This document shows positions 1-7,587 of a DNA stretch of 12,709 bases, piece by piece. Both the position numbers and the translations under genes were made by a program. Position 1 is the first letter of the stretch; each line of letters opens with the position of its first letter. Origin of the DNA: an uncultured Leptolyngbya sp. (GTDB lineage Bacteria; Cyanobacteriota; Cyanobacteriia; Phormidesmidales; Phormidesmidaceae); contig CALBPH010000648.1 of assembly GCA_937899365.1 (NCBI GenBank), positions 1 to 12,709 on the forward strand, given 5' to 3'. The notes below the pieces were generated by a model. It had not been told where the DNA came from. It ran no database searches and saw nothing but the letters and a program-made list of their open reading frames with translations.

Positions 1-1038
1 ATACACCTGTAGCCCCACTGCAAAAATACCCAGACCACTGACTAGCCACCAGCCTGACCCGCCGCCAAGGGCAGAGCCCACCAGCCCCGCTGTCAACCCC
101 AGCCACGGCATGACAAAAACTAGGCTCAGTGCGTAGGCAGAGTAGAGGGTGCCACCCAGATTACGGCCCCCACCTTCATAGTAATTTTTGGTCCACCCCT
201 CCCACAGGGCCGCGAATGAGCGATACATACGCACTTTTACCAAGCTGGTGCTGAGCAGATAGCGTAGGGTTAGACCGCTGCTTTTTACCAGCTTGGCCAA
301 TTCCACATCTTCTACGGTTTCAGTGGCCACGGCTCGGTGCCCACCAATCTGTTCGTAGGCACTGCGGCGAAACAGCATAAACGGACCGGCGGCAAAGGCG
401 GTTGTTTTATCGGTTGGGTCATTGACCGCTTCAAAGTTAAAGCCTACGGCGATGCAGCTCATCATCACGGGCTGCACTAGCCATTCGGCCAAACAGCCAC
501 AAACAATACCAGGGCCACAGCTCAACAGATCGGCCTGCTGGTTTTGGCAGTCGGTTAGTGCTGTAGCAATGGCATCAGGCTCTAGCCGCACATCCGCATC
601 AATAAATAGTAAATAGTCACCCGTAGCCTTTTCCACAGCGTTGGCACAGGCCCAGTTTTTCCCTCGCCAAGAAATCTCCGTAGGGCGTGGTGGTACCGTC
701 ATGACCTCCACACGTTTATCGGTGAGGGCAACGGCAGCGGCTAGGGCTGCCGTATCATCCGTAGATTCGTCATCGGCGACAATTACCTGGAGCTGGTCGG
801 GGTTTGGTAATTGGCTGGCCAGGACTGCGTCCAGACATTCGGTAATATTTACGTGTTCGTTATAGGCCGGAACGATCAGAGTGACGGTGGGTAGACTCTC
901 GGGTGCTGTATCTAACAGGGGGAGCCGGGGGGCTGTGGCTAACGATGCCTGTAACCGACGATGGAAAATTGCGATCGCAACCATTGCCACCAGTAAACCC
1001 AGACCCCACAACCCGACCCATATCAAACTTGGCTCCAT
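1..1038 (-). CDS. Family 2 glycosyltransferase, membrane-anchored (3' end beyond window)
   Basis: I translated this frame directly. It gives 346 residues with no stop and runs off the left edge, so the C-terminus is missing. An N-terminal membrane helix (about residues 7-25) is followed by a GT-A domain: the VPAYNE start of the fold (56-61), VADDES (87-92), WRGKNWAC (124-131), the metal/nucleotide-sugar DAD motif (147-149), the acceptor-loop ED (243-244), and a WEGWTKN stretch (279-285). Two further hydrophobic segments start near 300 and 329. The predicted role is transfer of a sugar from a nucleotide sugar to a lipid-like acceptor at the membrane. This arrangement resembles CrtQ/CruG-type carotenoid glycosyltransferases and hopanoid-associated GT2 enzymes, but the acceptor cannot be read from the sequence. 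The ATG at 1038 has a GGGGTGAT ribosome-binding region just upstream. It is divergent from recF. Confidence 0.88.
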   Translation of the reverse strand, partial: MEPSLIWVGLWGLGLLVAMVAIAIFHRRLQASLATAPRLPLLDTAPESLPTVTLIVPAYNEHVNITECLDAVLASQLPNPDQLQVIVADDESTDDTAALAAAVALTDKRVEVMTVPPRPTEISWRGKNWACANAVEKATGDYLLFIDADVRLEPDAIATALTDCQNQQADLLSCGPGIVCGCLAEWLVQPVMMSCIAVGFNFEAVNDPTDKTTAFAAGPFMLFRRSAYEQIGGHRAVATETVEDVELAKLVKSSGLTLRYLLSTSLVKVRMYRSFAALWEGWTKNYYEGGGRNLGGTLYSAYALSLVFVMPWLGLTAGLVGSALGGGSGWWLVSGLGIFAVGLQVY

Positions 1039-1127
1039 TACCCATCACCCCAAAAAGCTGGCCTACTAAATGTAACGCACTGTAAACCCCGTCCCAATTT
1101 CATTACCGCCTGCGTTGGGTCGACAGA

Positions 1128-1142
1128 CGTGCTCCCAGCACG
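1128..1142. repeat. Short inverted repeat in the GT/recF divergent spacer
   Basis: CGTGCT-CCC-AGCACG is a perfect 6-base inverted repeat around a 3-base loop. It is the only clear structure in the 165-base spacer between the glycosyltransferase and recF start codons. It could be an operator or a small RNA hairpin, but no T-tract follows. Function unknown. Confidence 0.3.
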
Positions 1143-1203
1143 ACTTGTCCTTTACTGACCCGTTCCCCATTCCCCCTAAACTGGAATCACGCTTCAGCCT
1201 CCT

Positions 1204-2337
1204 ATGTTTCTCCAGTCGCTCCACCTACAGCAGTTTCGCAACTACGGTGACCAAGCCATTGAGTTCTTGGCACCCAAGACTATTTTGTTGGGGGAAAACG
1301 CCCAGGGAAAGTCAAACCTGCTGGAAGCTGTAGAGTTGCTGGCCACCCTAAAGTCCCATCGCACCAATCGCGATCGCGACTTAGTCCAAAATGATACGAC
1401 CACCGCTCAGATTCGGGCTGACCTTAAGCGAGAGCTTGGCGTAGCCTCTCTACAGCTCACCCTGCGCAGTGGCAGTCGCCGCACCGCCGTCATCAATGGG
1501 GAAACACTTCGTCGCCAGCAGGATTTTCTCGGTAATCTCAATGCGGTGCAATTTTCCTGTTTAGACCTGGAGCTGGTGCGGGGTGGTCCGGGACGCCGCC
1601 GCACGTGGGCCGATACGTTGCTGATGCAGCTAGAACCGGTGTATGTCCATATTTTGCAGCAATACAGCCAGGCCCTTAAGCAGCGCAATGCCTTTATCAA
1701 GCAGCAGACCGCTGATGTTATGCCAGATCACCCCCCCCGGCTAGACCCAACTCAGCTGGCCCTATGGGATGCACAATTGGCGACCCTCGGCACCCGCGTG
1801 ATCCGGCGACGTACCCGTATGTTAAAACGGCTGATTCCCATTGCTCAGACGTGGCACCAGGCTATTAGCGGTAGTACTGAGCAGCTGGAGATTTGCTATG
1901 CCCCCAATGTTGAGATTGATACCGATGATGCTAACCAAATCCAACAGGCTTTTCTAGACAAACTAAAAACCCGCACGACGGCTGAGTACTATCAGCGCAC
2001 CACCCTGGTTGGCCCCCATCGAGATGATATTAACTTCTTAATTGACGAGACCCCTGCTCGGCAATACGGGTCCCAGGGCCAGCAGCGCACATTGGTCTTA
2101 GCCCTAAAACTTTCAGAATTGCAGCTCATCGAAGCGGTCGTGGGAGAGCCGCCGCTGTTGCTGTTGGACGACGTCCTAGCTGAGTTGGACTTAAATCGCC
2201 AAAACCAGTTGCTCGATACGATCCAAGATCGATTTCAAACGTTAATAACCACCACCCATCTGGGCTCATTTGATGCCAAATGGCTCACCTCTTCCCAGGT
2301 GCTACAGGTCGCCGATGGTCGTCTATCAAGCAGCTGA
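1204..2337 (+). CDS. recF: DNA replication and repair protein RecF
   Basis: This is a 377-residue SMC-like ABC ATPase of normal RecF length. RecF acts with RecO and RecR to load RecA onto gapped single-stranded DNA at stalled or damaged forks. The protein opens with the typical FRNY stretch (11-14). It has a Walker A GENAQGKS (30-37), the ABC signature YGSQGQQR (288-295), and a Walker B LLLLDD (318-323) followed by the D-loop region LAELD (325-329). All ATPase motifs look intact. The ATG at 1204 is preceded by a pyrimidine-rich stretch with no clear Shine-Dalgarno. An 8-base C run at 1731-1738 lies in the coding sequence and the frame is intact across it. It is not in the dnaA-dnaN-recF arrangement found in many bacteria. 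Its 3' end is 4 bases from the convergent sulfotransferase gene. Confidence 0.96.
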   Translation: MFLQSLHLQQFRNYGDQAIEFLAPKTILLGENAQGKSNLLEAVELLATLKSHRTNRDRDLVQNDTTTAQIRADLKRELGVASLQLTLRSGSRRTAVINGETLRRQQDFLGNLNAVQFSCLDLELVRGGPGRRRTWADTLLMQLEPVYVHILQQYSQALKQRNAFIKQQTADVMPDHPPRLDPTQLALWDAQLATLGTRVIRRRTRMLKRLIPIAQTWHQAISGSTEQLEICYAPNVEIDTDDANQIQQAFLDKLKTRTTAEYYQRTTLVGPHRDDINFLIDETPARQYGSQGQQRTLVLALKLSELQLIEAVVGEPPLLLLDDVLAELDLNRQNQLLDTIQDRFQTLITTTHLGSFDAKWLTSSQVLQVADGRLSSS

Positions 2338-2341
2338 CACT

Positions 2342-3358
2342 CTATTTCCCAGCTTGCAACGTTACCTGGTTGACAAACTTAAGGACGCGCTTGCGTACAT
2401 TGCGTGAAAAAACAATCTGACTCGAATAGTAGACAGAGTTCCTCGCCGTGGTCGTTAGCAACTTAGCGAAATCTGCAATGGCAATACCCTTATCCGAAGT
2501 CTGCTCATAATTGAGCCGCTGTTGTTCTTCTTGGGTTAAGCGGTTGCAAATCTTGATCTCAAGACCCGTAAGTTCCTTGGGCTGACGTTCCCCTGACTTT
2601 TGGGTCAATGAAGAGTTGTTGCTACAAGACTCTAGATCAATCTTTGGAAATTCCATTCCTGAAAACTGATGAATCTCATCTAAAACATTGTCCGTGTTGT
2701 GCAGCACTTCTTCAAACTTAATCAACATACAGTGCTCCTGACCGTAGTCCTCTCTGACGTCAAAATAGGTTTTGACACAGGTTTTCCAGGCCAAAGACTG
2801 AATTACGGGGTGATAGCGTCCCCTGTCTCGTTTGAACTTTGGCAATGTTGTCCAATAGTACTTGTAGGACAGGAGTGTAGCTGATGGGGAACGAAGGAGG
2901 AATATAAATTTGGCTTCTGGAAAATGCTCATGAATTCTCCCCGTATTTAAGTAGTCTTGAGGGGTGTTGTATCCCCAAATCGGTTTACCCGACAACTCGG
3001 CTGCAAACTGCATAATGTCTTGTAAAACTTGCGCCCAGTTTTTGACTTCACCATCTTCCTTATAGGTATCTACAAACGCCTTAATTTCGTTTAGTTGGCT
3101 CTCTGAGAAAGGAAGCCCAAAGATAATATCGTCCTCTAGGTCGGCTGGTCGGGTACGATTCCGAATTTGAGTAACTATAAAATCAGCTAATAATGCTTTG
3201 GTTTGAGCATTAGATTGTGCATAGCCACCAATACTTTCAACATATTGCAAATAATAAAAATCATTAATAATGAAACAATTCAAGCTTTCATTTAGTATGC
3301 GTGATACCAATGTTGAGCCACTTCTTGGCAGCCCAACAAGCAAGATTGGAGATTGCAT
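2342..3358 (-). CDS. Sulfotransferase family protein (PAPS-dependent)
   Basis: This 338-residue protein has the two PAPS-binding signatures of the P-loop-like sulfotransferase fold. The 5'-phosphosulfate loop GLPRSGST lies at 9-16. The 3'-phosphate site is at about 151-167, with R156 and S164 in the usual R-x7-S spacing. The middle and C-terminal parts are variable, as expected for substrate-specific members, so the acceptor (polysaccharide, lipid or small molecule) is not known. There is no signal peptide, so a cytoplasmic enzyme is likely. Start ATG at 3358 with a weak GGA about 10 bases upstream. Its DNA is visibly AT-richer than its neighbours: 60-base rows I counted gave 22-45% GC, against 50-70% in rows of recF and the transglutaminase-like gene. 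That suits a more recently acquired accessory gene. Confidence 0.85.
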   Translation of the reverse strand: MQSPILLVGLPRSGSTLVSRILNESLNCFIINDFYYLQYVESIGGYAQSNAQTKALLADFIVTQIRNRTRPADLEDDIIFGLPFSESQLNEIKAFVDTYKEDGEVKNWAQVLQDIMQFAAELSGKPIWGYNTPQDYLNTGRIHEHFPEAKFIFLLRSPSATLLSYKYYWTTLPKFKRDRGRYHPVIQSLAWKTCVKTYFDVREDYGQEHCMLIKFEEVLHNTDNVLDEIHQFSGMEFPKIDLESCSNNSSLTQKSGERQPKELTGLEIKICNRLTQEEQQRLNYEQTSDKGIAIADFAKLLTTTARNSVYYSSQIVFSRNVRKRVLKFVNQVTLQAGK

Positions 3359-3552
3359 TTAAAGATTTCCAAGCATAGGATAATTAGAAAAGATGTGCTT
3401 AAAGCGTAAGCCTGTTAACCGTTTCTACGATTTAGCTAACTGGAGAAAACTTAAAAGTTGAGTCTGAAAAAAGCATTGAGTAGCTTCTAATGGCTCTATG
3501 CTACTTAACTCAGCAGTAATTTTCAATTGGGCTAAATCTCAGGGCTATAAAA
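3359..3552. other. AT-rich non-coding spacer upstream of the sulfotransferase
   Basis: With the hairpin at 3553-3591 and the stretch to 3696, this forms a 338-base gap between the sulfotransferase start and the argD stop. I see no convincing gene. It must hold the sulfotransferase promoter, but no clear -35/-10 pair stands out. A weak inverted repeat (TTGAGTAGC at 3476-3484 and GCTACTTAA at 3500-3508, one G-T wobble, 15-base loop) is the only other structure. Confidence 0.5.
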
Positions 3553-3591
3553 AGAATCCGATGGACGGCAAGGAACGGTCCATCGGATTCT
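3553..3591 (-). terminator. Intrinsic terminator, probably of argD; bidirectional
   Basis: A perfect 14-base inverted repeat, AGAATCCGATGGAC at 3553-3566 and its complement at 3578-3591, encloses an 11-base loop. On the minus strand the stem is followed by TTTTTATA, about 106 bases past the argD stop, as expected for a rho-independent terminator. On the plus strand it is followed by CTTTTA, so it may work in both directions. It also insulates the downstream sulfotransferase from argD transcription. Confidence 0.75.
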
Positions 3592-3696
3592 CTTTTATGA
3601 TGCCTGTGTTACTCAAAATCCTGGTTGCCTGCCCTCGATATTTCAGGATAACCACAATCGCGTTGACTGACGTTGGATTTGGTATCAGTCGCCTTG

Positions 3697-4980
3697 CTAG
3701 GCAATTTGCTTGATGGCGGTAGCCAGCTTATCAAGGGCTATGTTGATATCTGATGCGTTAACAATTAGAGGCGGCACAAATCTGACAACATTGGGGCCAG
3801 CGGGTACCAGTAGCAACCCTTGGGCGGTTGCTGATTTGACAATGTCAAGGGATTTGAGCGGTGCATCAGCCTTGAGGACTAACCCATTAATCAGACCCCA
3901 GCCCCTTACCTGTTCGAGTATGTGGGGGTAAGTGTCCACGAGCTTGAGTAAGCCCTGGCGCAGCTGCTGCCCCCGAGCGCTAGCGTTGGCCATCAGATTC
4001 TCTGAGTCTAGGGTTTGACACACGGCAAGGGCCACACCGCAGACAAAGGGATTGCCGCCGTAGGTGCTGGCATGATCGCCAGGTTGGAAAACATCACAGC
4101 TAGATTTACAGAGCATTGCCCCAATGGGAACACCGCCACCGAGTCCTTTGGCCGCTGTGATGACATCGGGCTCAATGCCCAGGTTTTCGTAGCCCCATAG
4201 TTTGCCCGTACGGCCCACGCCCACCTGCACTTCATCTAAGATCAGCAAAATGTTGTGTTGATCACAAAGTTCTCGCACACGCTGGAAATAGGCAACGTTG
4301 CCAGGGTTGACGCCGCCTTCCCCCTGGAGCGCTTCTAAAAGAATTGCGGCCACCCTAGGACCGTTTGCATTGAGGGATGCGATCGCAGCTTCCAGCGCGT
4401 CTATCTCGTTATAGGGTACGTAGTGAAATCCAGGCACCAGCGGCGCAAAGTTCTTTTGATATTTGGGCTGGCCAGTGGCAGTAATCGTCGCTAGGGTGCG
4501 GCCATGGAAACTAGCATTGGCTGTAATAATGACGGGCTCATCGATGCCCAGCTCAGTGTGGCCATACTTACGAGCCAATTTTATGGCTGCTTCATTGGCC
4601 TCAGCGCCCGAGTTGCAGAAGAACACTCGGTCAGTACAAGAATGCTCCGTCAGCCATTGGGCCAGCGCGCCCTGCTCTGGAATGTAATACAGATTCGACA
4701 CATGATGCAGGGTCTGAATTTGCTGGGTGACGGCCTCCACCATCACCGGGTGAGCGTGACCCAGGGTGCAGGTGGCAATGCCTTCCACAAAGCCCAAATA
4801 TTCATTCCCCTGGCCGTCCCACACCCTACTGCCTGCCCCTCGGGTCAGTGTTAACGGAAAGCGACCATAGGTGGTCATCACGTGGCGATCAAAGACCTCT
4901 GGTTGAAAGCCCTTTGTGGACTTAGCGCCATTGCCAAAGACCTTGAGGGGATTTTTAACAAGCTGTTTTAGACTGACCAC
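3697..4980 (-). CDS. argD: Acetylornithine aminotransferase
   Basis: This 427-residue class III PLP-dependent aminotransferase converts N-acetylglutamate semialdehyde to N-acetylornithine, with glutamate as amino donor, in arginine synthesis. Related enzymes also serve the succinyl-diaminopimelate step. Visible motifs are SGAEAN (124-129, cofactor phosphate loop), FHGRT (158-162), LDEVQ with the pyridine-nitrogen Asp at 249, and AAKGLGGG with the Schiff-base lysine at 278. The LGHAHP region (73-78) is intact. The GTG start at 4980 is supported by GAGG at 4988-4991 (plus-strand CCTC), 7 bases upstream. This gives about 34 residues before the conserved TTYGRFP block. The alternative ATG at residue 35 would cut into that block. 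It stands alone, with 267 bases upstream and its own terminator, so it is probably monocistronic. Confidence 0.95.
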   Translation of the reverse strand: MVSLKQLVKNPLKVFGNGAKSTKGFQPEVFDRHVMTTYGRFPLTLTRGAGSRVWDGQGNEYLGFVEGIATCTLGHAHPVMVEAVTQQIQTLHHVSNLYYIPEQGALAQWLTEHSCTDRVFFCNSGAEANEAAIKLARKYGHTELGIDEPVIITANASFHGRTLATITATGQPKYQKNFAPLVPGFHYVPYNEIDALEAAIASLNANGPRVAAILLEALQGEGGVNPGNVAYFQRVRELCDQHNILLILDEVQVGVGRTGKLWGYENLGIEPDVITAAKGLGGGVPIGAMLCKSSCDVFQPGDHASTYGGNPFVCGVALAVCQTLDSENLMANASARGQQLRQGLLKLVDTYPHILEQVRGWGLINGLVLKADAPLKSLDIVKSATAQGLLLVPAGPNVVRFVPPLIVNASDINIALDKLATAIKQIA

Positions 4981-5247
4981 TGACTGACCTCGTTTTTATC
5001 TATGAATTTGGCGGTGCTGATGTTTAGGATGACTTAAGCTACAAAATCCTGACGCAGTAATCTTTATAAGTCGGTTTATCCTGCCTATCAGCAACGGCGT
5101 GAGTTTGGGATTGATCGACTCAAAACTTTTCTACGTCTTAGGTGATTGTAGGCAATCACAACGGCATTATCCGCCAAGGAACTCGATAGATGTGATTAAA
5201 GTACGAAATATCTTCTTTCAAGCCAAATTAATGTGTTGACCCTTTTG
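4981..5247. promoter_or_regulatory. argD upstream region, no gene seen
   Basis: These 267 bases separate the argD start from the 3' end of the transglutaminase-like gene. They should contain the argD promoter. No open frame of interest and no canonical NtcA site (GTAN8TAC) is visible. A minus-strand TATAAA-like element near 5070 has no well-spaced -35 partner. The most regular structure is the inverted repeat at 5142-5159. Confidence 0.4.
5142..5159. repeat. Perfect inverted repeat upstream of argD
   Basis: GTGATTG-TAGG-CAATCAC has 7-base arms and a 4-base centre, about 160 bases upstream of the argD start. It could be a dimeric regulator site or an RNA hairpin at the end of the transcript from the upstream gene. 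No T-run follows, so a terminator is unlikely. Confidence 0.35.
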
Positions 5248-7533
5248 TCAACGACCCGTTTGCTTCAATTGCTGTAACCCGGACCTCAACCCATCCACAT
5301 CTATCGGTTGACCACCATAGCGCCAACCCACGTAGCGCTCAATCATCTGGCGCACCAGATTCCCCTGACGAAAATCAGAGCGCTGCTGTAATCCGGCTGC
5401 ATATTCTAGTGGTGTCTGACTCGCCCGTTTGCCATAGCCTTGCTGGTCTAAAACCCACAACATCTGTTGATAAACGTTCTCGGCTGGTGCTAAATGGTTT
5501 AGCCGGTGCTGCCGTTGCCAGCGTCGCCAACCCTGAAAACCCAGCCAGCCCAAAAAGCCAGCTCCCGTTAGCCCCACTGCCCACCATAGAAGGCTGAGCC
5601 AGCCCTGACCGTTAAGGCGAGACAGCAGTCGCAGCAGTAGGCCAATGATCAGCACAATGACCTGAAAACTTCGCTGGAACACCTGGATGACGGGGGCAGG
5701 TAAGGCTCCCTCTAGCATCCGCCATAGCTGACGTAGCACCCCAAACGGATTCGCTCCATTATCGTCTGGCGAGAAGAGCAAACTGTCGGGAATGGGGTTG
5801 AAGTAAAACCAGCCCTGCTTTGGAAAATAAACTTCGGTCAGGGCATAGGCGTCGGTGTTACGGACGATATAAAACCCGGTGAAGGGATTAAACTGACCTG
5901 CCCCAAACCCGGTTGCCAGGCGAGCTGGAATATCGATGGACCGCAGCATCACCGTTAGGACGGTTGAGAACTGGTCACGGGTACCTCCTTTGTATTTAAA
6001 CAAAAAGGCATTGACGAGGTCTTCGCCCTCTTCAAAGTGGGGAAGGTCCGTTTCAATGGTGTAGTTCTGCCGCAGCGCCTGGGCTAAAAATGTGGCTTTT
6101 TCGTAGGGGGTGGTTAAAGGAGTTTCAGATGTAGCTAGCAACCGCTCAGTTTCGGTGCGGATGGGATCTCGAATCTCCCGAGGTATCTGTAGATAAAACT
6201 GTTTAACAGAGTCGCGATAGTTTGTTCCACTTTGGTTGAGGCGCTCGGCATCCCGCAGGGGAATGCGGGAGACGACGGTATAGGTAAGACCCTCTGGAAG
6301 CGGACCGTAGGAACGGAGGGTGCCTTCGGGGTCCATGGCCAACTTATCGGCTGGGAAATATATGGACTCTGCTGTGTAGAGAACCGGGAGCAGGTTCTGA
6401 AAGTCCTGCACCATGGTGTAGGTTTGGACGACCTCTTGGGTGGGGCCGCTGATTTGAGGCGTAATGGGTAAAAACCGATAGGACAGACGAGAGCGACCCA
6501 GATCGACCAGGTTGTCACTGCGGGATGTTTCCCAGCCTTGCCCCGTGTAGGTGTCAAAGGCCATGACCCGCCAAAAGCCTGCTTGTTGCGATCTCACCCG
6601 CATCACCACCTGAGGCTCAAGCTCTCCCCTCAGATTTTGGTTGATGCGTTGGTTAAACCCATAATAAAAATCAGTATTAAGCTGTCCTGGTCCAGTCTCT
6701 GGGCTGCCCCCAGTTCCATTGTCAGTGTCCCCTGCCGACTCAGCGTTGCTATTTCCTTCGCTGACATAGCCCGGATTAAAAATGCGCCGACCCGATGAGT
6801 CTTCCGTTGTATCAACGCTGCCGCTGACCGGAAAGGTCTGTAGCTGATAGCCCGGCAGCCTCGGCATAGCGACAAAAATCATTAGTCCCAGCGCCAGGAC
6901 AAGGGCCACAATGCCGACTAGCTGTCTTAATGGCAGCCCTACCGATAGCTGTCGCCAGTGCAGTAATCCTAACCGTGAGCGATAATCTAGCACTAGCACT
7001 GGCAGAGCCAGCACCAGAAACATCAACAAAAATGGTCCAAAAATAAGGGTTTGGCTGATGGTGGCCGCCACCCCTACCAAAACCAAGCCAATCATCATGG
7101 AATAGCCCAGATCCTTGCGACGTGGCAGGTCAAAGCTATGCAACACCTGTAAATGGATCAGCAGCTCCGCCAACACAATTCTGGTATCGCCCGGCACCCG
7201 CAGCATACGTCCCAAAAAAAACGTCAGGGCCAGCAACATCCCCAAGGCGATTAAAAACTTAGCGGCAATATTACGACGGCGACGGCTGCGCCAACTCCAA
7301 CAGGCACCTGCCGCACTCAGGGGAATGGCCAACAGATTCCACAGCGATGTCTCCGTGACTCCCGTCGCCGCTACGCTGAGGCTACCGATGCCTACGGTTA
7401 CCAGGCACTGCACAAGCACCCGCAAAGCAATGGAGGCTTCAGACACCGATGGCGGCAGGGCCGATAGCCGCTGCCGCCATCTTGAGAACAAGCCTCGGGG
7501 CGGAGTATTGGGGGTAGAAATAGGGGTAACCAT
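5248..7533 (-). CDS. DUF3488/transglutaminase-like membrane protein, catalytic residues lost
   Basis: The protein is 761 residues from the ATG at 7533. The frame extends 7 codons up to a TTG at 7554, but neither start has a Shine-Dalgarno. It has the TgpA-like plan: about six N-terminal membrane helices (roughly 36-223), a long soluble region with the transglutaminase-like core (about 480-585), two C-terminal helices (about 623-638 and 645-665), and a C-terminal tail resembling DUF4129. In active members the core carries Cys (GxCxxF), His (DAHA) and Asp (FDP). Here these are Arg (codon 5977-5979, GTRDQF), Tyr (codon 5845-5847, DAYA) and Asn (codon 5797-5799, FNP). The fold looks complete but the protein should not be a cysteine transglutaminase or protease. 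I recall that cyanobacterial relatives often lack the Cys too. A structural or binding role at the membrane is my inference. The gene starts about 55 bases after patU ends, on the same strand. Confidence 0.87.
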   Translation of the reverse strand: MVTPISTPNTPPRGLFSRWRQRLSALPPSVSEASIALRVLVQCLVTVGIGSLSVAATGVTETSLWNLLAIPLSAAGACWSWRSRRRRNIAAKFLIALGMLLALTFFLGRMLRVPGDTRIVLAELLIHLQVLHSFDLPRRKDLGYSMMIGLVLVGVAATISQTLIFGPFLLMFLVLALPVLVLDYRSRLGLLHWRQLSVGLPLRQLVGIVALVLALGLMIFVAMPRLPGYQLQTFPVSGSVDTTEDSSGRRIFNPGYVSEGNSNAESAGDTDNGTGGSPETGPGQLNTDFYYGFNQRINQNLRGELEPQVVMRVRSQQAGFWRVMAFDTYTGQGWETSRSDNLVDLGRSRLSYRFLPITPQISGPTQEVVQTYTMVQDFQNLLPVLYTAESIYFPADKLAMDPEGTLRSYGPLPEGLTYTVVSRIPLRDAERLNQSGTNYRDSVKQFYLQIPREIRDPIRTETERLLATSETPLTTPYEKATFLAQALRQNYTIETDLPHFEEGEDLVNAFLFKYKGGTRDQFSTVLTVMLRSIDIPARLATGFGAGQFNPFTGFYIVRNTDAYALTEVYFPKQGWFYFNPIPDSLLFSPDDNGANPFGVLRQLWRMLEGALPAPVIQVFQRSFQVIVLIIGLLLRLLSRLNGQGWLSLLWWAVGLTGAGFLGWLGFQGWRRWQRQHRLNHLAPAENVYQQMLWVLDQQGYGKRASQTPLEYAAGLQQRSDFRQGNLVRQMIERYVGWRYGGQPIDVDGLRSGLQQLKQTGR

Positions 7534-7587
7534 ACTAGTAAAACGCACGAACAAACAGTGAGTTGGCGTGTTTCTATCCTAGCTGGC

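Noticed and set aside
3498..3713. 71-codon plus-strand frame in the argD-sulfotransferase gap
   Set aside because: It runs straight through the terminator hairpin and into the argD 3' end, has no ribosome-binding site, and its product resembles nothing known.
5235..5252. GTTGAC/GTCAAC hairpin at the end of the transglutaminase-like gene as a terminator
   Set aside because: The stem is only 6 pairs and overlaps the stop codon, and no T-tract follows on the minus strand.
6135..6557. 140-codon minus-strand frame inside the transglutaminase-like gene
   Set aside because: It overlaps the real gene in another frame on the same strand, and its Ser/Pro/Arg-rich product is typical of a shifted frame.
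7115..7561. 148-codon plus-strand frame opposite the transglutaminase-like gene
   Set aside because: It is the antisense shadow of the N-terminal membrane region: Arg/Ala-rich, with no domain and no ribosome-binding site.
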